Shown here: positions 17,350-26,570 of the stretch, piece by piece
Position numbering within the stretch: position 1 is the stretch's first letter
Layout: every line of letters starts with the position of its first letter
Notes under the pieces: generated by a model
What the model saw: only the letters and a program-made list of their open reading frames with translations
Told to the model about the DNA's origin: nothing
Databases searched by the model: none
Position numbers and translations under genes: made by a program
Assembly (NCBI RefSeq): GCF_003605645.1
Contig: NZ_QVMU01000021.1
Coordinates: forward strand, 18,617-82,616
DNA: 64,000 nucleotides
From: Vibrio sinensis
GTDB taxonomy: Bacteria > Pseudomonadota > Gammaproteobacteria > Enterobacterales > Vibrionaceae
Direction: 5' to 3'

Positions 17350-18750
17350 TTAGAAGTTAGCTGAACGTGGAGTACGTGGGAATGGGATCACGTCACGAAC
17401 ATTGCCCATACCAGTTACGTAAGAGACTAGACGCTCAAAGCCTAGACCGAAGCCAGCATGAGGAACAGTGCCGTAACGACGTAGGTCGCGGTACCAGTTC
17501 ATATGCTCAGGGTCGATACCCATTTCGCGCATACGTGCATCTAGAACATCAAGACGCTCTTCACGTTGAGAACCGCCGATGATTTCACCAATGCCTGGTG
17601 CAAGTACGTCCATTGCTGCTACTGTTTTGCCGTCTTCGTTTTGACGCATGTAGAAAGCTTTGATGTCTTTCGGGTAGTTCTTCACGATTACAGGAGCTTT
17701 GAAGTGTTCTTCAGCAAGGTAACGTTCATGCTCAGAAGACATGTCGATGCCCCACTCAACGTCAAACTCAAATTTCTTGCCAGAATCCAATAGGATTTGG
17801 ATTGCATCAGTGTAATCTACTTGTGCAAAGTCAGAAGAAACAAATTGCTCTAGACGAGAAATGGCTTCTTTGTCGATACGCTGTGCAAAGAACTCTAGGT
17901 CATCACGACGCTCAGTTAGTACTGCGTTGAACACATATTTCAGCATGTCTTCAGCCAGTTTTGCAACATCGTTTAGATCAGCAAAGGCAACTTCAGGCTC
18001 AACCATCCAGAATTCAGCTAGATGGCGGCTAGTGTTTGAGTTTTCAGCACGGAAAGTTGGGCCGAACGTGTAAACTTTGCTTAGAGCACAAGCATAAGCT
18101 TCTGCGTTAAGCTGACCAGATACCGTTAGGAACGTTTCTTTACCGAAGAAATCTTCGTTGTAATCAACTTTGCCTGAGTCTGTACGTGGTAGGTTTTCCA
18201 TGTCTAGCGTTGATACGCGGAACATTTCACCAGCACCTTCAGCATCAGATGCAGTAATTAGCGGAGCAGAAACCCAGAAGTAACCTTGCTCGTGGTAAAA
18301 ACGGTGAATCGCTTGAGATAGACAGTTACGAACACGTGCTACTGCACCGATTACGTTTGTACGTGGGCGTAGGTGTGCTACTTCACGTAGGTATTCGATA
18401 GAGTGACGAGTTTTTGCCATTGGGTAAGTATCAGCATCTTCAACCCAACCAACAACTTTCACGTCAGTTGCAGCAAGCTCAAATGCTTGACCTGCAGCAG
18501 GAGAGTCAACAATCTTACCTGTTACTTCAACAGAGCAGCCAGTAGTTAGCTTTAATACTTCGTCGTTGTAATTATTAAGATTATTTGGGACCACGGCCTG
18601 AATCGGGTCGAAACAAGAGCCGTCGTAAATGGCGAGGAAAGAGATTCCAGCTTTGGAATCACGACGTGAGCGGATCCAACCGCGGACAGTCACTTCACTG
18701 TCTACCGCTAGTTTGCCGCTTAGTACGTCTGTTACAGGCGCGTAAGTCAT
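17350..18750 (-). CDS. asnS: Asparagine-tRNA ligase
   Basis: A 466-residue class II aminoacyl-tRNA synthetase that charges tRNA-Asn. An N-terminal OB-fold anticodon-binding domain (about 15-100, 'VTVRGWIRSRRDS') precedes the catalytic domain. Motif 2 is 'FRAENSNTSRHLAEFWMVEPE' region (the Arg of 'TFRAEN') and motif 3 is 'GLGFERLVSYVTG'. I start at the ATG giving MTYAPVTDVL, the usual family N-terminus; an ATG six codons upstream is an alternative. It is monocistronic with its own terminator. Confidence 0.96.
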   Translation of the reverse strand: MTYAPVTDVLSGKLAVDSEVTVRGWIRSRRDSKAGISFLAIYDGSCFDPIQAVVPNNLNNYNDEVLKLTTGCSVEVTGKIVDSPAAGQAFELAATDVKVVGWVEDADTYPMAKTRHSIEYLREVAHLRPRTNVIGAVARVRNCLSQAIHRFYHEQGYFWVSAPLITASDAEGAGEMFRVSTLDMENLPRTDSGKVDYNEDFFGKETFLTVSGQLNAEAYACALSKVYTFGPTFRAENSNTSRHLAEFWMVEPEVAFADLNDVAKLAEDMLKYVFNAVLTERRDDLEFFAQRIDKEAISRLEQFVSSDFAQVDYTDAIQILLDSGKKFEFDVEWGIDMSSEHERYLAEEHFKAPVIVKNYPKDIKAFYMRQNEDGKTVAAMDVLAPGIGEIIGGSQREERLDVLDARMREMGIDPEHMNWYRDLRRYGTVPHAGFGLGFERLVSYVTGMGNVRDVIPFPRTPRSANF

Positions 18751-18933
18751 GTTTGAATTAATCTCCATTGAGGTCTAAATCAACCCAACATTTGCTTTCG
18801 ATAAATAATGATTATTTAGCGTCAGTGTTGGGTTGGATAAAATTCTTCTTAGTCAACGGAACATATTACCTTTCAAATCGTCAGCAGCAACCTTTTATTG
18901 ATGTTTTCACGTGTAAAAAATCAGCATATCCAC

Positions 18934-20547
18934 CTATTTTGAGCGAGAAAGGTTAAAGTGATTCAATAACGTCTCTAATCGTTCAGAAAGTTGTTCGAGA
19001 TTTATACTGATATCTTTCGCTCGCGCCGCTGATTCCGACGTAGTATTTGCGTGTTCAGTGATGATTTCCACTTTTTGTTGTACCGATTCACTTACGTAAG
19101 TCGTTTCTCTGGTCTGTTTACGAATATCTTTCGCATGTTCGAGAGCTTGCTGCATCTCCGCGACCACTTCCGACATAATTGAAGAAAGCGCTTCAACTTC
19201 AACGGAACGTTGTTGAGCAGTATCACAAACGACATCTACAGAATTTAGTGACGTTTCACTGTCTTTTTGGAATTGGCAAATAATCGTCGCTATACTCGCA
19301 GTCGCTTCAGATGTGCGATTCGCTAACTGACGTACCTCATCGGCAACCACAGCAAAGCCACGTCCTTGTTCACCGGCGCGAGCGGCTTCAATCGCAGCAT
19401 TGAGCGCGAGCAGGTTGGTTTGGTCGGCGATGCCTTTAATGACTTCAAGGATCGTCGATACTTCACCTGTTTGGGTGTTGAGTTCGACAATATTGTGTTT
19501 AACGTGCTCGATATCTGTTACTAGGTTTTTGATGTCGGTGCTTGCGCTGTGAGCTTTATTGGCACTGTCTTCGGCAAGATTCGTGGTATGTTCAATAATA
19601 GAAGAAGTATCATTGGTTGCATGTTCAACGTTAAGTTGCTGGGACTGCATTTGGACAATATTAGATTGCACCTCTGAAGTTTCCTGTTGCTGAGTATCCG
19701 CCGTAACATCGGTGATTTGGGCAACATTCGTTAGCTCAGTTGCTGAGTTAGCGAGATGATGAGAAGTTTGCTGTACTTTTTGCAAACTATCTCCGACCGT
19801 GTCCATGAACGAGTTAATTGCCACAGAAAGTTGACCCACTTCATCTTGTTTATGCGCTTCTAAGCGTTGGGAAAGATCTTTGGTCTCGCTGACACTTTGC
19901 ATAAAGTTGGATGTGGTTTGAATCGGACGAACAATGAATTTTCGAATCAAAGCAATAGTAATTAAAAATCCGATCAGACCAATGGAAGCCATGATTGCGA
20001 CAGCAATAATTGTTCGTTGACTGATCATCTGGTTAATATGGGAAAGATTATATTCTAATCTAACGGCGCCAAGTACTTCACCCTCTGGAGCCATATGGCA
20101 AGATACACAGTTGGTGCCTCGGTAGTTCTCGCTCGATTTCATTGGTAAAGCAATGACCAGTCCATTCCCCCACTCAGCACTAATAGGCTCAATGACGGTT
20201 TCGCCATTTAAGGCTCGTTTATCAATATCATCGATAGGGGCTTGGTTACTTTGCCCTGGACCGTATAACTTACTTACTGCGTCTGCACGTAAAACACGAA
20301 CTTGTTCAATACCCTCTTGGGCGAGGGCCTTTTGGCGTAGAGTCTCTTTTTGTGCCATGGTGCCAGTTAGCATCATCATATTTAAGCTATCGAAGTAATT
20401 ACTGGCTTTGTCGTGTAACTGTTCACTAAGTACGGAGTTGATTAAATCTCGTTGTTGAAAATACTGATAGCTAGTCGATGCGGTGAGGACAAGTCCAGAC
20501 ACGCTGACTAAAGTGACTAATAGTTTTGTAGTAATTGTTGAGCTCAT
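18934..20547 (-). CDS. Methyl-accepting chemotaxis protein with a periplasmic CXXCH haem motif
   Basis: A 537-residue transmembrane chemoreceptor. TM1 is at about 6-27, a periplasmic domain at 28-180, TM2 at about 180-203, then HAMP and a cytoplasmic signalling domain with the hairpin tip 'GIADQTNLLALNAAIEAAR'. The periplasmic part contains CVSCH at about 147-151, a classic c-type haem attachment site in the style of DUF3365/Tll0287-like or Geobacter haem-MCP sensors. It is therefore probably a redox, oxygen or NO sensor that steers flagella through CheA. I chose ATG 20547; the four extra upstream codons start at TTG. No chemotaxis genes are adjacent. Confidence 0.92.
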   Translation of the reverse strand: MSSTITTKLLVTLVSVSGLVLTASTSYQYFQQRDLINSVLSEQLHDKASNYFDSLNMMMLTGTMAQKETLRQKALAQEGIEQVRVLRADAVSKLYGPGQSNQAPIDDIDKRALNGETVIEPISAEWGNGLVIALPMKSSENYRGTNCVSCHMAPEGEVLGAVRLEYNLSHINQMISQRTIIAVAIMASIGLIGFLITIALIRKFIVRPIQTTSNFMQSVSETKDLSQRLEAHKQDEVGQLSVAINSFMDTVGDSLQKVQQTSHHLANSATELTNVAQITDVTADTQQQETSEVQSNIVQMQSQQLNVEHATNDTSSIIEHTTNLAEDSANKAHSASTDIKNLVTDIEHVKHNIVELNTQTGEVSTILEVIKGIADQTNLLALNAAIEAARAGEQGRGFAVVADEVRQLANRTSEATASIATIICQFQKDSETSLNSVDVVCDTAQQRSVEVEALSSIMSEVVAEMQQALEHAKDIRKQTRETTYVSESVQQKVEIITEHANTTSESAARAKDISINLEQLSERLETLLNHFNLSRSK

Positions 20548-20855
20548 AATCAGTCGCAAAAACTTTGTTATTTATTGTAATTGTTACAATTATGCGACAA
20601 GTGTGAACTTACCTAAAGTACTTGTAGGTCAGTTTGTGACCATAAACAAAGTGGGGTTAATGTAAATGTGATGTAAGCAATATGTAGGGAATTTTTTTGG
20701 TGTTCAATTGCTATCTGACGAGAATAATCACCAATGTTATTGGTTTTTCTTTAGCACTTTTGGAGGGGAAGAAAATAAGAAGGGGTGGCGGCGGTTGTCA
20801 GCATGCTTTGAATTCCTTAGTATTGCCGTTCTTTGAAAGAAAGCAGGGTATTAAA
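20548..20855. promoter_or_regulatory. Divergent intergenic region with an unusual G-rich leader before queD
   Basis: This holds the promoters of the chemoreceptor and queD. The last 100 bases before queD carry a G-rich block, including GGGGTGGCGGCGG at about 20783-20795, in otherwise AT-rich sequence, and then a TTCTTTGAAAGAA symmetry. It could be a structured leader. I do not recognise a preQ1 riboswitch of any known class. Confidence 0.35.
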
Positions 20856-21215
20856 ATGCGCACAGAGTTGTATAAAGAGTTCATGTTTGAAGCAGCGCAC
20901 CGTTTGCCTCATGTTCCGGAAGGGCATAAATGTGGTCGTCTACACGGTCATTCATTTTTAGTTCGTCTTTATGTGGAAGGTGACGTCGACCCACATACAG
21001 GATGGGTGATTGATTTTTCTGAAATCAAGAGTGCCTTTAAACCCATTTATAATCGCCTCGATCATTACTACCTTAATGATATCGAAGGGTTAGAAAACCC
21101 AACTAGTGAAGTATTGGCTCGTTGGATTTGGCAGCAGCTAAAACCAAGTTTACCGCTTTTAAGTAAAGTCGAAATTAAAGAGACCTGCACAGCAGGCTGC
21201 ATTTATACCGAATAA
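20856..21215 (+). CDS. queD: 6-carboxytetrahydropterin synthase
   Basis: A 119-residue enzyme of the 6-pyruvoyl-tetrahydropterin synthase fold. In bacteria it converts dihydroneopterin triphosphate to 6-carboxytetrahydropterin in queuosine/preQ0 biosynthesis. Zinc ligands are visible in 'FEAAHRL' and 'GRLHGHSF', the catalytic Cys in 'KCGRLHGH', and the C-terminal substrate-binding 'EIKETCTAGC'. I chose ATG 20856, which gives the standard length; the 53 codons upstream are an open frame with unnatural composition. It is transcribed alone; other queuosine genes are not in the window. Confidence 0.92.
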   Translation: MRTELYKEFMFEAAHRLPHVPEGHKCGRLHGHSFLVRLYVEGDVDPHTGWVIDFSEIKSAFKPIYNRLDHYYLNDIEGLENPTSEVLARWIWQQLKPSLPLLSKVEIKETCTAGCIYTE

Positions 21216-21381
21216 AAGAAAGAATACAGATTGGGAATATTTATATAAATGGTAGCGATACTATTTTTAATTTCTAATTACCTTTCAATGTCACGGTACG
21301 AAATACCATATATTGACCTATTTGTTACAATATGTAACTATTGCTTTTGTTTTGCTCAATAAAAATAGTAAGAGGCTAAGG

Positions 21382-22683
21382 GTGATTTTTAGTCGGAATC
21401 AAAAAAAAGTCGTAGAGCTAACTGAAAAGCTTGAAGCGGCATTAAGTCAGTTAAATGCGATTAACAATTCAGTTCCTACAATTGAATTTACGCCAGATGG
21501 CAAGGTCATTACAGCCAATTCGCTCTTTTTAGATGTGATTGGTTATTCACTAGACGAAGTTAGAGATAGACATCATTCTAGTGTCTGCTTTGCTGAATAT
21601 ACACGAACTGCAGAGTACGCTAAATTTTGGCAAGATCTCGCTAAAGGCGTTATGCAATCGGGTCGATTTAAGCGAAAACATAAAACGGGCCGAGAAATTT
21701 GGCTTGAAGCTACGTATTTCCCAGTTTTAGTCGATGGTAAAGTGGTTAAGGTGATGAAAATCGCCAGCGATGTGACAGACAAACATGAAGAAAGCGCAGC
21801 GCGTTCAGGTGTTTTAGAGGCGTTAGATCGTTCGTTAGCGACGATAGAATTTACACCGACAGGACAAATCATCACCGCCAATGACAACTTCCTTGCAACG
21901 GTGGGATATCGCCCAAATGACATTATTGGTAAACATCATCGCATTTTCTGCGAAGATAAATTTTATAGTGAAAACCCGACGTTTTGGGAAAGTTTAGCGA
22001 GTGGTCAATTCAAAGCCGGGCAGTTCTTACGTCGAGGAAATGGTGGGCGTGAAGTTTGGTTAGAAGCGACTTATAACCCGATTTTTGACAGCAATGGCGC
22101 TGTTATCAAAGTGATTAAATTCGCGACAGATATTACTGCTCAAATGCGTCGAAATGATGCGGTTGCTCATGCTTCTGATGTTGCTCATAGTACCTCAGTT
22201 GAAACGGCACAGATTGCAAAACAGGGTTCAGAACTTCTTGCTGATTGCGTGAATGTTTCGCTTTCTATTGACTCTAAAATAGAAGAGGCGGTTGAGCATA
22301 CTAAAGAGCTGAATAATCGGTCACGTGATATCGGAGAAATCGTTAGTACGATTAAAGGTATTGCTGAACAAACGAACCTGTTGGCACTGAATGCTGCGAT
22401 TGAAGCTGCTCGTGCGGGAGAAACGGGTAGAGGCTTTGCTGTTGTTGCAGATGAAGTTAGACAACTTGCGGCAAGAACAGCGCAATCGACAAATGAAATT
22501 GAAGTCGTGGTGTCTAAAAACCAAACGTTAACGGCTGGAGTTGTACAGTCGATGACACAAGTTTCAGATATTTCGAATCAAGGTACTCAGAAAATCATTG
22601 AAGTTTCATCGGTTATGAATGAAATATATGATGGGGCAGAGAACGTTACTCAGATTGTCAGCCAGTTAAATATGGATTTATAA
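21382..22683 (+). CDS. Soluble double-PAS methyl-accepting chemotaxis-type protein
   Basis: A 433-residue cytoplasmic protein. A short coiled coil precedes PAS domain 1 (about 30-140, 'VPTIEFTPDGKVITANSLF') and PAS domain 2 (about 150-265, 'ATIEFTPTGQIITANDNF'), which are clear repeats of each other. A shortened MCP signalling domain follows, with 'GIAEQTNLLALNAAIEAAR'. There is no membrane anchor, as in BdlA-like biofilm-dispersal or Aer-like sensors. PAS ligands may be haem or FAD, not decidable here. I chose GTG 21382 with AGAGG seven bases before; upstream codons encode a hydrophobic string from a TTG that is less likely to be real. Confidence 0.88.
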   Translation: MIFSRNQKKVVELTEKLEAALSQLNAINNSVPTIEFTPDGKVITANSLFLDVIGYSLDEVRDRHHSSVCFAEYTRTAEYAKFWQDLAKGVMQSGRFKRKHKTGREIWLEATYFPVLVDGKVVKVMKIASDVTDKHEESAARSGVLEALDRSLATIEFTPTGQIITANDNFLATVGYRPNDIIGKHHRIFCEDKFYSENPTFWESLASGQFKAGQFLRRGNGGREVWLEATYNPIFDSNGAVIKVIKFATDITAQMRRNDAVAHASDVAHSTSVETAQIAKQGSELLADCVNVSLSIDSKIEEAVEHTKELNNRSRDIGEIVSTIKGIAEQTNLLALNAAIEAARAGETGRGFAVVADEVRQLAARTAQSTNEIEVVVSKNQTLTAGVVQSMTQVSDISNQGTQKIIEVSSVMNEIYDGAENVTQIVSQLNMDL

Positions 22684-22699
22684 AGACAATAATAAAATA

Positions 22700-22728
22700 A
22701 AAAAGGGCTTAGATAGCCCTTTTTTATT
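22700..22728 (+). terminator. Intrinsic terminator after the PAS chemoreceptor
   Basis: Stem AAAAGGGCT / AGCCCTTTT and a T tract directly after the gene. Confidence 0.85.
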
Positions 22729-22819
22729 AAGTGTTTTATTCAAAGAGAAAAAGCCCCGCCTAATTATATAATGATTAAGTTATTGAGTTTTCTAATTTCA
22801 TTTATCTAAATTGAAGACA

Positions 22820-22851
22820 AAAAAATGACAACCTTAGGTTGCCATTTTTAT
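22820..22851 (-). terminator. Intrinsic terminator of sdaA
   Basis: Inverted repeat AAAAATGACAACC TTA GGTTGCCATTTTT with one mismatch; the T tract on the minus strand follows the sdaA stop. Confidence 0.75.
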
Positions 22852-22875
22852 TTGAAACTTAATAAGAGAACTTTA

Positions 22876-24237
22876 TTAGCAAAGTACTTTAATGGCTAGG
22901 CCACCTTGAGAAGTTTCACGGTATTTCGCGTTCATGTCTTTACCGGTTTCTAGCATAGTTTCGATAACTTTATCTAGAGAAACAGTAGGCGCAGATGAAC
23001 GACGTAGTGCCATGCGAGTTGAGTTGATTGCTTTTACAGCAGCAATACCATTACGCTCGATACATGGTACTTGTACTTGGCCAGCAACTGGGTCACAAGT
23101 AAGACCTAGGTTATGTTCCATACCGATTTCTGCAGCCATACATACTTGCTCAGGGCTACCGCCCATAAGCTCAGCAAGACCTGCAGCTGCCATAGAACAC
23201 GCAACACCAACTTCACCTTGACAACCTACTTCTGCACCAGAAATAGAAGCATTACGTTTGTATAGACCACCGATTGCGCCAGAAGCTGCAAAGTAACGGA
23301 TGTAGTCTTTTTCAGTAACGGTTTGGATGAATTTGTCGTAGTAAGCAAGAACAGCAGGGATGATGCCACATGCGCCATTAGTTGGTGCTGTAACAACACG
23401 GCCACCGGCAGCGTTCTCTTCGTTTACTGCAAAAGCAAACATGTTTACCCAGTCAACCACTGCCATTGGATCGTTAGAGGTTTTCTCTGACGTCAATAGT
23501 TGTTGGCGTAGAGCGGCAGCACGACGTGGAACACGTAGTGGTCCAGGTAGAATACCTTCAGTATTCATACCACGCTCCATACCCTCACGCATGGTTTTCC
23601 AGATGTTAGCAAAGTAAGTACGAGACTCTTCATCTGAATGCAAAGCAGCTTGGTTTTTCATAACCAAAGCACTGATAGAAAGCCCATGTTCCTTACATTG
23701 ATCCACTAACTCTTCAGCCGTCGTGAATGGGAAAGGTACTTTGATTGGGTTTTCTTCTTCTTTACCGAAGTTTTCTTCATCGACGATGAAACCACCACCG
23801 ATTGAGTAATATGTTTTAGAGTATGCGACTTCGTCATCGATCCACGCGTGGATCTGCATACCATTTTCATGTAGAGATAAGTTGGAAGTATGGAAATTCA
23901 TACCGCCGTCTTTAGGGAACGATACTGTATGACAGTGCATGCCAACAGGAAGGCGTTCAGTTTCTTCTACGCGAGCAATAAAGCCAGCAATAGAGTCGAT
24001 ATCAACTTTCTCAGGGGTGTTGCCTGCAAGACCCATGATGATAGCGATGTCTGTGTGGTGACCTTTCCCTGTCAGTGATAGTGATCCATAAACGTCAACG
24101 GTGATTTTGGTGATGTCGCGCAATTTTCCCATTGAACGAAGATCATCAATAAATTCTTTACCCGCTTTCATTGGGCCTACAGTATGTGAGCTTGAAGGAC
24201 CAACGCCGATTTTATAGATGTCAAAAACACTAATCAT
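22876..24237 (-). CDS. sdaA: L-serine ammonia-lyase (single-chain, 4Fe-4S)
   Basis: A 453-residue iron-sulfur L-serine dehydratase that converts serine to pyruvate and ammonia. The N-terminal beta domain begins 'VGPSSSHTVGPM'. The catalytic domain holds the cluster cysteines in 'EVGCQGEVGVACS' and 'LTCDPVAGQVQVPC', and the chain ends in Cys, as in related enzymes where the tail enters the active site. It lies downstream of sdaC on the same strand with a hairpin between them, forming a serine uptake and degradation unit. Cytoplasmic and oxygen-sensitive. Confidence 0.95.
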   Translation of the reverse strand: MISVFDIYKIGVGPSSSHTVGPMKAGKEFIDDLRSMGKLRDITKITVDVYGSLSLTGKGHHTDIAIIMGLAGNTPEKVDIDSIAGFIARVEETERLPVGMHCHTVSFPKDGGMNFHTSNLSLHENGMQIHAWIDDEVAYSKTYYSIGGGFIVDEENFGKEEENPIKVPFPFTTAEELVDQCKEHGLSISALVMKNQAALHSDEESRTYFANIWKTMREGMERGMNTEGILPGPLRVPRRAAALRQQLLTSEKTSNDPMAVVDWVNMFAFAVNEENAAGGRVVTAPTNGACGIIPAVLAYYDKFIQTVTEKDYIRYFAASGAIGGLYKRNASISGAEVGCQGEVGVACSMAAAGLAELMGGSPEQVCMAAEIGMEHNLGLTCDPVAGQVQVPCIERNGIAAVKAINSTRMALRRSSAPTVSLDKVIETMLETGKDMNAKYRETSQGGLAIKVLC

Positions 24238-24250
24238 ATCGATTACCTCA

Positions 24251-24281
24251 AAAGTAAACCTCCCCGAGACAGGGGAGGCTT
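24251..24281 (-). promoter_or_regulatory. Intercistronic hairpin between sdaC and sdaA
   Basis: Strong stem AAGCCTCCCC / GGGGAGGTTT with a 6-base loop in the 94-base gap. The following minus-strand sequence has only a short T run, so partial termination or mRNA processing that sets the sdaC:sdaA ratio is plausible. Confidence 0.6.
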
Positions 24282-24331
24282 ATTATTATCATTATATTCT
24301 TTGCTTAATCACGCCGAATGAAAGGCAGAGA

Positions 24332-25585
24332 TTAAAGAGCGCCGTAGATTACAGAAGTAATCGCTGCAAGACCACAGATAACTGTGAAAATCTGCACAGG
24401 AGCTGAAGTTTTGTACTTAGCCATAGCTGGTACTTTGTTCATTGCGAATACAGGCAGTAGGAACAGGATTGCAGCAATCATAGGCGCGCCCATGGTCTCA
24501 ATCATGCCTAGGATGCTTGGGTTAACAATCGCAACAATCCAAGTAGTAACAACGATGAAGATTAGAGAACCTTTTTCAATCTTGCTTACTGGAGTTTCAG
24601 AGCGAGATTTGATTAGACCAACTAGACCTTCATGAGCACCTAGGAAGTGACCAAAGTAGCTAGAAGTAATAGCAGCAAATGCAACTAGAGGACCCATGTA
24701 AGAGATGATTGGGTTGTCATGTACGTTTGCTAGGTAAGATAGAACAGAGATGTTTTGCTCTTGTGCCATTGCTAGTTGCTCTGGAGATAGAGATAGAACA
24801 ACTGAGAATACGAAGAACATAACAAAGCCCATCAGCATCATTGCAGCGCCGCCAGTGATAGCGTCAGTTTTCTTAACTGCGTTTTCACCGTATTTTAGGC
24901 GTTGTTCTTTAGAGAACTGAGAGATGATTGGGCTGTGGTTGAAAGAGAACACGATGATTGGAATTGCTAGCCAAACAACAACAGGCATAGAAGACCAGTC
25001 AGGTGCAACTTCAACCATAGAAGTGTTCCAATCAGGGATTAGGAATACAGATAGAGCTAAAAGAATCGCAACAAGAGGGTAAACCATTGCAGACGTAGCT
25101 TTAAGCATTAGTTCTTTACCGAACACAACACCCATTGTCATTGCTGCAATCAGAGCGCCTGAAAGCAACCAACGAGGAACAGATTCCATACCCATTTGGT
25201 TAACTAGGAATGAGTCTACTGTGTTTGTGATACCTACACCGTAGATAAGAACAATCGGGTAGATAGCGAAGAAATAGGCGAAAGTAATAAGGTTTGCGCC
25301 AGTCTTACCGAAGTGTTCTTCTACAGTATCTGTAATATCAGAATCTGCATTTTTTGAAGATAGAACGAAACGAGCTAAAGATTTGTGTGCGAACCAAGTC
25401 ATTGGTGCCGCGATTAGGGCTAACATTACTAATGGCCAGAAACCACCAGCACCCGCTTTAATCGGTAAAAATAGTACGCCTGCGCCTACCGCAGTACCGA
25501 ATAGAGAAAGACACCATGTGAAATCTTGGTAAGTAAACTTACTAGACGATTGCGCGGCAGTTGCCGACGAAGTGTTTGTGTTCAT
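24332..25585 (-). CDS. sdaC: Serine transporter, HAAAP family
   Basis: A 417-residue inner-membrane protein with about eleven hydrophobic segments, beginning 'LFGTAVGAGVLFLPI', the signature first helix of the hydroxy/aromatic amino acid permease family. It imports L-serine (possibly threonine) with protons or sodium. It is placed directly upstream of sdaA, so it feeds the dehydratase. The 295-base upstream region carries a 15-base palindrome that may be an operator. Confidence 0.93.
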   Translation of the reverse strand: MNTNTSSATAAQSSSKFTYQDFTWCLSLFGTAVGAGVLFLPIKAGAGGFWPLVMLALIAAPMTWFAHKSLARFVLSSKNADSDITDTVEEHFGKTGANLITFAYFFAIYPIVLIYGVGITNTVDSFLVNQMGMESVPRWLLSGALIAAMTMGVVFGKELMLKATSAMVYPLVAILLALSVFLIPDWNTSMVEVAPDWSSMPVVVWLAIPIIVFSFNHSPIISQFSKEQRLKYGENAVKKTDAITGGAAMMLMGFVMFFVFSVVLSLSPEQLAMAQEQNISVLSYLANVHDNPIISYMGPLVAFAAITSSYFGHFLGAHEGLVGLIKSRSETPVSKIEKGSLIFIVVTTWIVAIVNPSILGMIETMGAPMIAAILFLLPVFAMNKVPAMAKYKTSAPVQIFTVICGLAAITSVIYGAL

Positions 25586-25761
25586 ATTGAATTACTCATT
25601 TTTTGGGAACAGGAAATAAGTCGGGTGCAATTCTGCATGTTTTCATTGCACAAAAAGTAGATCTAAATCATGTATTTGTAGAACGCGCGCTATCATATTT
25701 CAAAAAGGCGTTTCTTGTCACGAAAAACACGTGCCACATGTGATTTATCTTAATGGCTAAC

Positions 25762-25776
25762 ATTAGTTAAACTAAT
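25762..25776. promoter_or_regulatory. 15-base palindrome upstream of sdaC
   Basis: ATTAGTT-A-AACTAAT is a perfect inverted repeat about 180 bases before the sdaC start and about 105 bases after the nudL stop. It is a candidate regulator site; the protein that binds it is unknown. Confidence 0.35.
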
Positions 25777-25880
25777 GGTTCGATTGAATTGATTGCTTTT
25801 TGTGTATGCCAACCGTTTGCTATTTTTGTTGCAAAAAAAGTAAATTCGGTGCTGTTATCAATCGAATGAATGATTTTTCA

Positions 25881-26486
25881 TCAATGTGAAAGGATTTGGC
25901 GTTGCAGGGCTTGGATAATTTGTGCCGTCATTCCCCAAATGAAGTATCTCTGGTAGCTCAAAGCAAATACACGGTGTGAATGATTGCGAATGAGAAACGT
26001 TTGGCTCTTCATGTTATCAGGGTTAATAACAACCTCAAGAGGGACTTCAAAGATCTCTTCCACTTCGTTTCTATCTATATGGCTAGTGTATTGAGGTTCG
26101 ATAAAGCCGAGAAAAGGAGTCACTGAAAATTGGCTTATAGTTGGTAATTCCAACATTTTCCCAATAAGTTGAACTCGAGTCGCTTCGATACCTATTTCCT
26201 CATAGGTCTCACGTAATGCTGTGCGTGCTAAGTTGAGGTCATGTATTTCAAACTTACCTCCTGGGAAACTAATTTGCCCTGGATGGTGTTTTAAATGGCG
26301 TGCCCGTTTAGTAAAGATGACATTCAAGCCTCCGTTGCGTTCAACCAAGCCAATGAGGACAGACGCTTTTCGAAGTGATGAAGGGTCAAGATGTGACAGC
26401 CTTTTCAAACTCTCGGTGTGGTAGGGCACTGGTGATCTCAGTTGGAATTTTTGAATTAATTCACTTTTAGTGAGGTTAAAGCTCAC
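25881..26486 (-). CDS. nudL: NUDIX CoA pyrophosphatase
   Basis: A 201-residue NUDIX hydrolase. The UPF0035-type lead-in 'FTKRARHLKHHPGQISFPGG' is followed by a NUDIX box with 'TALRETYEEIGIE'. These features mark the CoA/acyl-CoA pyrophosphatase subgroup. I chose GTG 26486 because TAGGAGG sits just upstream. In E. coli nudL lies between pabB and sdaA; here sdaC-sdaA follow downstream but the H-NOX pair separates nudL from pabB. Confidence 0.88.
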   Translation of the reverse strand: MSFNLTKSELIQKFQLRSPVPYHTESLKRLSHLDPSSLRKASVLIGLVERNGGLNVIFTKRARHLKHHPGQISFPGGKFEIHDLNLARTALRETYEEIGIEATRVQLIGKMLELPTISQFSVTPFLGFIEPQYTSHIDRNEVEEIFEVPLEVVINPDNMKSQTFLIRNHSHRVFALSYQRYFIWGMTAQIIQALQRQILSH

Positions 26487-26570
26487 GTCGCCTCCTACAG
26501 CAATTTGAAAAACCACAAATTATGGATCATGCTTTAAATTACAATCATATAGCAAGGATAGCTCACTCCT

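Noticed and set aside
20697..20855. N-terminal extension of QueD by 53 residues
   Set aside because: Composition is unlike a protein, and the family starts at MRTELYKEFMFEAAH; the region is more likely a leader.
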